Source: an uncultured Muribaculaceae bacterium
GTDB lineage: Bacteria > Bacteroidota > Bacteroidia > Bacteroidales > Muribaculaceae
Assembly: GCA_910585275.1 (NCBI GenBank)
Contig: CAJUCW010000002.1
Location: 95,287-159,286, forward strand
DNA: 64,000 nucleotides
Reading direction: 5' to 3'
Shown: one piece after another, positions 28,956 through 39,654 of the stretch
Layout: each line of letters begins with the position of its first letter
How positions within the stretch are numbered: position 1 is the stretch's first letter
Position numbers and translations under genes: made by a program
Notes under the pieces: generated by a model
Databases searched by the model: none
What the model saw: only the letters and a program-made list of their open reading frames with translations
What the model was told of the DNA's origin: nothing

Positions 28956-31900
28956 CTATTTTATAAATATTTTCTTAGCTTTTCCGTTGACAACAACTAT
29001 GAGTACGGATGAAGCCGCCGGACGATAGCTGAAGACTTCTTCGGAGAGCAGACCGCTGTATAGAAGGGTCGCGGAAGACGAGTATATACGGACGGGCAAT
29101 CCTGCTTCGCCTCTTATGTGAAGTTGTCCGTTTTCAGCCCAGACAGATGTGGCGTCATTGTCTTGGATATCATTTACGCCTGCACCGCCGTTTTTAACTA
29201 ATCCTCTTACAGCTATGCTTTTGATTTCCCAAGTGCCTGCTAAAGAGGAAGTGCTGGTATATCGGAATCCGATTTTGATTACTTTGCCGGCATAAGCACT
29301 CAGATCAATTTTACCGGAATTATTGAAATCCCATTTATTTCCTGCCGGCCAAACCACATTTGAGTTTAGGTTATCGGTGTTCTCGTCGCAGAAGATAAGA
29401 ACCGAAAAGCAGTCGGTGGGATTTGGAACAAAGTTTACAGCATGTTCGAAATCGAAGTCGGCGGATGTGCATTGGCTGAGATTAATTTCGGGCGTGAGAA
29501 GAGTGCAGTCGCTGGCGTGGTTGACGTTATTTATATAAGCAGTACCTTTCCAACCATATTTGTCTGTGAGAGTCCAGACATCAACGGATGTTTCGGGTGC
29601 TAAGTCGGCAACCTGAGTGATGTTCCCATCTGATTCAAGGAAATTAACCGAGTATATTTCAGCATATTCACCCGGATTGTCAGATGAACTGTCGGTTACT
29701 GTTACGGAGCATTTGGCTGAAATTTCCGGGTTTTCGTCTGACGAAGCTGTAATTACTGCAAAACCCTTGGCAATAGCTGTGACAAGACCTTTTTCATCGA
29801 CGGTAGCAATATTGTCGTCAGACGACTTCCAGTTGACTTTGCGGTTATCGGCATCGGCGGGGAGAACAGTGGCGATGAGTGTAACAGTTTCTCCTGCTTC
29901 TAATGAAAGTTCGCTTTCACCAAAAGTGATGTTCTCTACGGCTATGTGCGACGGCTCGTCAAAATTCTCGTTTATAGGAAAGATTGCGTAATCTTCCCAC
30001 TCAGGCGCAGTTTTATAATCCTCCACCGCGTCGGCAGGCACATATATCTTGGTTGAGAGAGGCATGTTCAGATATATTTCTATTACCGGAGGCTCGGTTG
30101 CGTAAACGGTTAGTGTTGTCAGTCCGCTTGCGTTGATTACTCCGATGCCTTTGATGGTTTCAGGGAGTGTCAGCTCTTTCAGCGTTTCAGGCAGGGAGAG
30201 ATATGCATTGGTCACAGGGTAGGAGAATCCTTCAATATCAGCAGCCGTATTGCCAATAGTAAGATTATCTTCAGTGAGATTATAGTCGCCAAGGCCACAT
30301 GAAACAGTATTCAGGTCGGGTCCTGCTGTGTAACTGAGGCCATCCTGTCCTATAAAACTGTATCGATTGATTGGATATACATCCAATGTGTAATCATAAT
30401 CGACTCCTCCATAGGAGGCTGTGAGTGTGGTAGAGACATACTCGCTTTTTTCTATGTTTACAGTAACCTCACCATTTTCGCTAACCGGAAGTTCTGTAGG
30501 ATTGGATGAACGCCATGTCACTCCTTCTTCAACCATCGCCAGACCATGACGCAGACGAGCCTGCCATCGTTGGCCGGCATGCAGTGCCGGGATTTCTTCG
30601 ATTGATATGCGATTGTCAGTAACGTTTACCTTTGCGGATGCCGTTAGCCCGTTGGCGGTCTTTACGGTTATTTCTGCTTCACCTTCACTCAGACCGCTGA
30701 CTACTCCATCTCTATTTACGATTGCCACATCTTCTCCCGAAGTGATGCTCCAGTTAAGAAGACTATTTGCATCGCCGGGTTCAAACAATACGTTAAGTTG
30801 CAAGGAGCCCTCTACATCAACATTTATATCAGAAGGCTCTATGGCAATACTTGTCGGCTCCGGTATGGGAGCATTGTCAAATACTACAATTATACGCAAA
30901 TCCGACGGGAGAGCTTCAATGGTAAGGGGAGAGGTGAACGATATTATATCCTTCCCTCCAAGCTGATATGAGGCTGAGCTCACCATTTTCCCTTTGGCGG
31001 GTAATAGTGTTACTGTTACGTCCTTGCCTACATGAGCATCGGTTGACCCGCTTTCAGAGAGCGAAAAAGTTTCACCTTCGCTTGATATTTCAACAGCGCC
31101 TTCACCTTCAATTGCCACTGAGATGTCGCGCAGAGATTTATCTCTCATAGCACGGCATTTGGTGAAATTTTTCCAGTTGTCGGCCGAGTTGTAATCAGTG
31201 ATGGATGCTTGAGGCACCAGGAGTGTTGCGGTTGTATAAACCTTGGTGTTGAATGCATCGTCGGCAAGAGTCGGCGGAACAGGATTGTTTGAATCCACGT
31301 ATGATAAGTGGGTATTGGCACCGAATGCCAATTTCCCTATTGTTGTGACATTCTCACCAAGTTCTATATTAGATACATTATCACAACCATAGAAAGCTTG
31401 TTCTTTTATCTCTGTGACTTTGTTGGGAATGATAATCTCGTTTATACTTTGACAACAGTAAAATGCTTTTTTACCTATTATGGTCAGTTCCTTGGGAAGG
31501 ACGAGTTTTTTTATCCTGCATCCACTAAAGGCTCCGTCGCCGATAGATGTTATACGTTCATGCAGAGTAAGGTTCGTAATATTCAAGCAGCTTCGAAATG
31601 CATTTGCAGGCACCGTAGTGCTGCTGACATATACCCCTTTGATTGTTGTCAAACCTGCGAAAGGGGAGTTGCTGAAATAACGGGAGGTTGTTACATTTAC
31701 GATACCGCATCCGTTGAATACGCGGCTGCCGAAGTTGATTGCCTGTTCGTCATTAGGGCTGATATAAATACTGTAGAGCCTGCCGCACTTTGAGAAAGCC
31801 TCCGCTGAAACGGTGTTTACAGATGCACTGAATGTGAAACTCGTAAGGCTACTACAGTTGCTGAAAGCTTTTTTCCCTATGGTGTTGAGATGCTCCATAG

Positions 31901-32375
31901 GGCATATTTCAGAAAGGCTGGTGCAATTTGAAAAAGCCTCATCACCAATTTGAACCAAGGTGTTGTCCTTTCCGCTAATACGATAAAGATACTTACAATT
32001 ATAGAAAGCCTTCTTTCCAATCCTTATAAGTCCATTGGGGAGAGTGACGGTTTCAATATCCCTATTCATAAAAGCTTCTTCAGCAACTGCCACAATACTG
32101 TAACGAGTATTTTTATTAAGAACCTCGCTTGGTATAACTACTTCGTTTACATTTGCACCGGGATTTAGAGTCCTATTTGCACCTATGATTTCTGCTGTCC
32201 CGGTGCCATATGCATTTAGACTTAGGATTCTATAATGATATGTGTTGAAGGAATCATAACTATAGAAGTCCGGTTCTGTTTTTTTTGCCGTCAGGGGTTG
32301 GAAGGCAAAAAGAAGAAACAAAATCAATACAAATGCGTATTGAAAGAATTCTTTGACGTTTTGAGGATGTCCCAT
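28956..32375 (-). CDS. BspA-like leucine-rich surface protein with Ig-like (Big_2) domains
   Basis: 1139 residues, exported (hydrophobic YAFVLILFLLFAFQPLTA near residue 13-30). Residues ~75-400 carry about eight LRR_5 repeats (IGKKAFYNCKYLYRI, IGDEAFSNCTSLSEI, IGDGAFSGCRIKKLVLP). From ~505 there is a Big_2-type Ig domain (VEGSLQLNVLFEPGDA, VNRDGVVSGLSEGEAEITV) and a second from ~815 (GETVTLIATVLPADADNRKV). Next comes a beta-sandwich domain, and the C-terminus (VRIYSSSATLLYSG ... NGKAKKIFIK) resembles a type IX secretion sorting domain. BspA-like proteins bind host matrix or other bacteria. It has a long structured 5' leader, noted separately. Confidence 0.85.
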   Translation of the reverse strand: MGHPQNVKEFFQYAFVLILFLLFAFQPLTAKKTEPDFYSYDSFNTYHYRILSLNAYGTGTAEIIGANRTLNPGANVNEVVIPSEVLNKNTRYSIVAVAEEAFMNRDIETVTLPNGLIRIGKKAFYNCKYLYRISGKDNTLVQIGDEAFSNCTSLSEICPMEHLNTIGKKAFSNCSSLTSFTFSASVNTVSAEAFSKCGRLYSIYISPNDEQAINFGSRVFNGCGIVNVTTSRYFSNSPFAGLTTIKGVYVSSTTVPANAFRSCLNITNLTLHERITSIGDGAFSGCRIKKLVLPKELTIIGKKAFYCCQSINEIIIPNKVTEIKEQAFYGCDNVSNIELGENVTTIGKLAFGANTHLSYVDSNNPVPPTLADDAFNTKVYTTATLLVPQASITDYNSADNWKNFTKCRAMRDKSLRDISVAIEGEGAVEISSEGETFSLSESGSTDAHVGKDVTVTLLPAKGKMVSSASYQLGGKDIISFTSPLTIEALPSDLRIIVVFDNAPIPEPTSIAIEPSDINVDVEGSLQLNVLFEPGDANSLLNWSITSGEDVAIVNRDGVVSGLSEGEAEITVKTANGLTASAKVNVTDNRISIEEIPALHAGQRWQARLRHGLAMVEEGVTWRSSNPTELPVSENGEVTVNIEKSEYVSTTLTASYGGVDYDYTLDVYPINRYSFIGQDGLSYTAGPDLNTVSCGLGDYNLTEDNLTIGNTAADIEGFSYPVTNAYLSLPETLKELTLPETIKGIGVINASGLTTLTVYATEPPVIEIYLNMPLSTKIYVPADAVEDYKTAPEWEDYAIFPINENFDEPSHIAVENITFGESELSLEAGETVTLIATVLPADADNRKVNWKSSDDNIATVDEKGLVTAIAKGFAVITASSDENPEISAKCSVTVTDSSSDNPGEYAEIYSVNFLESDGNITQVADLAPETSVDVWTLTDKYGWKGTAYINNVNHASDCTLLTPEINLSQCTSADFDFEHAVNFVPNPTDCFSVLIFCDENTDNLNSNVVWPAGNKWDFNNSGKIDLSAYAGKVIKIGFRYTSTSSLAGTWEIKSIAVRGLVKNGGAGVNDIQDNDATSVWAENGQLHIRGEAGLPVRIYSSSATLLYSGLLSEEVFSYRPAASSVLIVVVNGKAKKIFIK

Positions 32376-32505
32376 AATATTAAATTAGTTGTTTGAAAGA
32401 AGTTTCGTAGTGTCTTTGTTGCTTTAGCATAAAGCTTTTTTTGCCGCGGTCATCCTCTCGTTGGCATAAGGTTTGTATATGAAAAAAGCGCAGGAATCTG
32501 TATCT

Positions 32506-32688
32506 GTTGCCGTCCTACACTTCGAGGCTTCTCGCATTGCCCATTAATAGTCAGACGGCAACGAAGAAGCCCTACGCTTGTATATGCAATCAGAGCGTTC
32601 GCATAATATTTCTCACGAAACATTAGACGAATGCATGATAATTACATATCCACGGGCATCTACCGTTGCTCAATCCTTGACTATTAAT
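32506..32688 (-). promoter_or_regulatory. highly structured leader or small RNA upstream of the LRR protein gene
   Basis: ATTAATAGTCA (32543-32553) pairs perfectly with TGACTATTAAT (32678-32688). Inside, GCGTTCG (32595-32601) pairs with CGAATGC (32628-32634), and further short pairs line up on the same centre, giving a ~146-nt rod. A competing hairpin is GTTGCCGTC (32506-32514) with GACGGCAAC (32554-32562), and GGCTTCT (32526-32532) can pair with AGAAGCC (32565-32571). GGCAACG is thus claimed by two alternative partners (32664-32669 is the other). A TAAATTTG box on the minus strand at 32803-32810 and a T6 run at 32482-32487 (minus sense) could delimit a ~310-nt transcript. The strand is inferred from the -7 box and the downstream gene. 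Confidence 0.6.
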
Positions 32689-33013
32689 TGAAATTTTGCG
32701 AGAATTTCGAAGTATCAAGAATCAGCGCGGATAAACGCTTTTTATTATGTCTTGCTTCCCACCCTCATACCCCGACCGGGGCTTCGGAACGGTCTGCATT
32801 TGCAAATTTATAAATTATTTGTTTACGAAAAAAGAAATAGGATATAAATCGATGAAAAATTTTTATATAGTTAAGTCCCATGTGAGAATTGGCGTGAGTC
32901 TTAGGGAGAGAGTATTTCCATTCCTTTAGTTATTGTCTTAAGCGCATGTTCTTTAAAGGAGATACTGGCAAATACCTTTGCGTTCGGTTCTACTCGGTGT
33001 GAGATTATAAAAT
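32689..33013. other. intergenic region without a recognised gene
   Basis: No convincing protein reading on either strand. It holds the minus-strand TAAATTTG box (32803-32810), a GC-rich hairpin CCCC-gacc-GGGG (32770-32781) that would be near the 5' end of that transcript, and AT-rich sequence to 33013. A stretch at 32938-32958 (TTAAGCGCATGTTCTTTAAA) is loosely like 23211-23231. Confidence 0.5.
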
Positions 33014-33083
33014 GACAGCCTATATATCCTTTCCGGCTTACAGTCGAGGATACATAGGCTGTCCGAGGGTTGAACCTTTATTT
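33014..33083. repeat. long hairpin repeat, copy 2
   Basis: Same ~70-base element as at 25305-25376: GACAGCCTATATATCC, loop, GGATACATAGGCTGTC, then CGAGGGTTGAACCT. Read on the minus strand it follows the GH97 stop by ~57 bp and precedes ATTTTAT, so it probably works as the terminator of the glucan locus. Confidence 0.8.
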
Positions 33084-33119
33084 ACCTTTAGTTTATTTGA
33101 GGTTTATTCGGAAGGGGTG

Positions 33120-36665
<3,546 letters not shown>

Positions 36666-36667
36666 TC

Positions 36668-37864
36668 TTACTGTTTTGTTACTTTTATTGTGTAGTTGTC
36701 AAGGTCGAACACAATGGTGTAGGTGCCGGCTTCGGTCACTTTCCACTGGTCGTCGGGATTGGCTGTGTAAATGAAATCGGATGCCGACACGCCTTCCGCC
36801 GACACTGTCACTTCGCTGCCCGAGGGACGAAGGAAGGGTGCGGAGAAGTCTTTTATGATGCATGCCTTGAAGGTGCCGGTCACGAGTTCTCCGGTCCATG
36901 AGAAGACGCGGTTGTTTTCCGGATCCTGTGTGAATGCCTGTGCGTCGTCGAGGCTCCATCCTCCCGGGGTAGCGTCGCCTATCATGTAAAGCACGTCGGT
37001 TTGAGGCATACCTTCCGGTTTTTCCTCTTCCTGGATATCCGACACGAATTCTGCCGTGAGGGTATGCTCTTTCAGATTAAAGGTGAGACGATAGTTGGCG
37101 GATTCGGTCACCCTCCATTTGTTGTCGGGGCCTGCCGTCATCACGAAGGTCGGAGTTGCCACACCTCCCTTGTTGATTTCAACGCCGTCGCTTTCGGGGC
37201 GTATGAATTCCGCGCCCCAGTCGCCTGTCTTGGTGCATGCTTTCATCTCGCCCCCGTCGTCGGCTTTCAGCGGGCCTTCGTAAACAAACGTATAATCGTC
37301 CGTTTTATTAAGCTGATAGGGAGCATCGATGTTCCATCCGCAAGGTGTGGCAGACCCCACTATATAGAGGTTTTCCGCCTCGATGGGTTCTTTGGGTTTT
37401 TCAGGTAGTCCGCCCACATACTGCGTGCTCATGTTCCAGTTGCGGAGGTCGAATGTGAGCTTGTATGTGCCGGCTTCAGCTACGCGCCATTTCTCGTCGG
37501 GGTCGCCGGCATGCATCTGGAATGCGGTCTTGTCGATTGGTTGTCTGCCGATTTCAGCACCGTTTTCCAAAGGACGTATGAAGGGGGCGTCCCAGCTTCC
37601 GGGCGAAAGGCAGAGTTTCATTTCTCCCGTGTTCAGGCTACCCTCCCATTCGAACACGAGCGGGTCTTCTTCTGTTGCGGCGAACGGTGTGGGCTGGTCG
37701 ATGTTCCATCCGTTGGGGGTGGCGTCACCCACCATGTAGAGGGCGGAAGCCTTGATGGGGAGGTTGCCGTCGATGACCACAAGGTCTTTCTCTCCCTCGC
37801 ATCCCGAAAGGCACACGGCTATCGCGCCGAGGGCCAATGTAGATAATATATTTTTAAGGTTCAT
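36668..37864 (-). CDS. SusE/SusF-like outer-membrane glycan-binding lipoprotein
   Basis: 398 residues with lipobox VCLSGC, so a surface lipoprotein. Three repeats of about 125 residues each start with LYMVGDATPNGWN (~42), LYIVGSATPCGWN (~168) and LYMIGDATPGGWS (~293), and end in YKLTFDLRNW, YRLTFNLKEH and YTIVFDLDNY. This is the SusE/SusF starch-binding architecture, with aromatic residues offered to helical glucans. It holds polysaccharide at the surface beside SusCD. 26 bp after susD and 2 bp before the glycosidase, in the same operon. Confidence 0.87.
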   Translation of the reverse strand: MNLKNILSTLALGAIAVCLSGCEGEKDLVVIDGNLPIKASALYMVGDATPNGWNIDQPTPFAATEEDPLVFEWEGSLNTGEMKLCLSPGSWDAPFIRPLENGAEIGRQPIDKTAFQMHAGDPDEKWRVAEAGTYKLTFDLRNWNMSTQYVGGLPEKPKEPIEAENLYIVGSATPCGWNIDAPYQLNKTDDYTFVYEGPLKADDGGEMKACTKTGDWGAEFIRPESDGVEINKGGVATPTFVMTAGPDNKWRVTESANYRLTFNLKEHTLTAEFVSDIQEEEKPEGMPQTDVLYMIGDATPGGWSLDDAQAFTQDPENNRVFSWTGELVTGTFKACIIKDFSAPFLRPSGSEVTVSAEGVSASDFIYTANPDDQWKVTEAGTYTIVFDLDNYTIKVTKQ

Positions 37865-37890
37865 TTTAATCTTCGTTGTGGTTAAACATG

Positions 37891-39633
37891 TCAGCTATTG
37901 TAGCCCGGGTTCTGTTTCAGGTTCGGGTTGGCGTCGAGGATGGGTCGCATAATCGGGAAAATCTCATAATGCTTGTCGGTGTCGGGGGTTTTGTCCCACC
38001 ACGAGCCGCTGCTGAATTTCCCGAAACGTATGAGGTCGATTCTTCTGCGGCTCTCAGCGAAAAATTCGCGTCCCCATTCGTCGAGCATCTCTTTCTCGTC
38101 GAGTTCGGCCTGCCCTTCCGGCTGGTAAAGCACTTCGTTGAGCTTTTCAGCCGGATAGTTGCGGCGTCTCACTGAGTTGAGAAGCTTGGCGGCTTCCGAT
38201 TTCTTTCCGCTCCTGATTTTGCATTCGGCAAGCGCGTAGATTATCTCCGGCAGACGTATTTCGGTGAAGTCGCTTTCCATCTGGTGTGTGTCTTCGTCGC
38301 TATAGAAAGGATATTTTGCAAAATGCCATCCCGAATTGTGGTCGCCGTTAGGCAGTGAACTGTTTTTGTCGGCGGGCCACTGGTCGGGGGCCATTCCCTG
38401 GAATTTACCCACGGCGTCGCGTATGTAGAGGTCGTAGGGCTGTTCCGGTGCTCGCACCCGCTTGGTCGCGCCGTTTTCGTCGGTATATTCGAGATAGCCG
38501 AAGAGGAACATGCCTTCGCGCGTGCTGTTGCCGAGGTTGCGGTAGAGTTTCATGCGCTCGTCGCCTTCATATTTGCGGAAATTTTGGATAGGCATGCCGA
38601 GTTCGTATGTGTAAAGTTCTCCGTTGAGGTCATAGCTCGGCGATGCGGCGTATTTGGTGTTGTGGTCGCCTGCCTTGCATTTGGAGTCGTTGAAATAGTA
38701 GCGTGCTCGCGCCGGCACTGTCCACCAGTAGGTGTCGCCCTGATATTGCCAGTAGGTATAGCCTTGGTCGGCCGGGAAGCCGAAGATGACTTCGTCGCAG
38801 GTGTCGTTGTTCCAGTCGAAAGCCGCGTCCCATCTGTCGGCCACTGCATATTGGCCATATACGCCGTCAACTATATCTTGCGCCACTTTCTCGCAGTCGG
38901 CATAACGGTTCTCGCCCACATAGACCTCGGCGTTGAGATAAAGGCGCACGAGAAGCGCGGCTGCCCCGGCTTTGGTCCATTGCCCCTGGATGAGCTGTTG
39001 TGAACCGAGACCCTCTTTCTTTTTCAGAAGGTTGACGCAGTCTTTCAGTTCCGATTCGATGAAGTCGAACACTACTTTCGGCTCCACTTGTCCCGTGGAA
39101 TTCTGCGACATGTCGTTGAAGCTTACCGCGAGCGGGACGTTGCGGAAGGCATCGAGAAGGCGGATATAAAACCATGCGCGCAGGGCGCGGCATTGTGCCG
39201 TTAGGTTGTCGAATTCCGCCTGTGAAAAGCCGAATTTCTCGGGAGAGAGCGTGGCCATGTCTTCAATGACGTAGTTGCACTGGCCTATGCCCTGGAAGCA
39301 GCCGTTCCATTCCGTCTGTGCGTCGCCGCCGTCTTCCACGTTCCATTGATGGTAGTGGAGTTTACGCCAGCGTCCGCCGTCGTCCCACCATCCGTCGCGT
39401 GTGGGGGTGATGAGCTGGTCGGCAGTGAGTTCGTTGAGCACGTGGCGGCTCTGGATGCTCCAGAATGCATGCTCGAACGGACGATAGACGGCACGCTCCA
39501 CGTCGCTCTTGGTGTTGTAGTAGTTTTGTGTGCCAACCTGGTCATAGAGTGTTTCGTCGAGGTTGGTGCATGAGCCGAGGGTGAGCGTGGCTGCCGCCCC
39601 GACTGCTATATTGCGGATGAATCTTATGTTCAT
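37891..39633 (-). CDS. SusD/RagB-like outer-membrane lipoprotein
   Basis: 580 residues; lipobox LTLGSC near residue 22. SusD body with CRALRAWFYIRLLDAF and AGAALLVRLYLNAEVY, C-terminal EWGREFFAESRRRIDLIRFGKF and the ending NPNLKQNPGYN. Binds alpha-glucan at the surface and closes over its SusC partner, whose gene ends 21 bp upstream. Base composition is visibly more GC-rich than the fucose-type susD of this window. Confidence 0.93.
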   Translation of the reverse strand: MNIRFIRNIAVGAAATLTLGSCTNLDETLYDQVGTQNYYNTKSDVERAVYRPFEHAFWSIQSRHVLNELTADQLITPTRDGWWDDGGRWRKLHYHQWNVEDGGDAQTEWNGCFQGIGQCNYVIEDMATLSPEKFGFSQAEFDNLTAQCRALRAWFYIRLLDAFRNVPLAVSFNDMSQNSTGQVEPKVVFDFIESELKDCVNLLKKKEGLGSQQLIQGQWTKAGAAALLVRLYLNAEVYVGENRYADCEKVAQDIVDGVYGQYAVADRWDAAFDWNNDTCDEVIFGFPADQGYTYWQYQGDTYWWTVPARARYYFNDSKCKAGDHNTKYAASPSYDLNGELYTYELGMPIQNFRKYEGDERMKLYRNLGNSTREGMFLFGYLEYTDENGATKRVRAPEQPYDLYIRDAVGKFQGMAPDQWPADKNSSLPNGDHNSGWHFAKYPFYSDEDTHQMESDFTEIRLPEIIYALAECKIRSGKKSEAAKLLNSVRRRNYPAEKLNEVLYQPEGQAELDEKEMLDEWGREFFAESRRRIDLIRFGKFSSGSWWDKTPDTDKHYEIFPIMRPILDANPNLKQNPGYNS

Positions 39634-39654
39634 GATTGGTTTGAATTGGGATGT

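Noticed and set aside
32506..32688. Reading the structured region as a tmRNA, RNase P RNA or retron msr-msd
   Set aside because: No tag-peptide frame or CCA end, no RNase P core sequences, and no reverse transcriptase gene nearby.
32747..32929. 60-codon + strand frame in the 32.4-33.1 kb gap
   Set aside because: No start context, no homology-like features; it crosses the -7 box and hairpin of the minus-strand leader.
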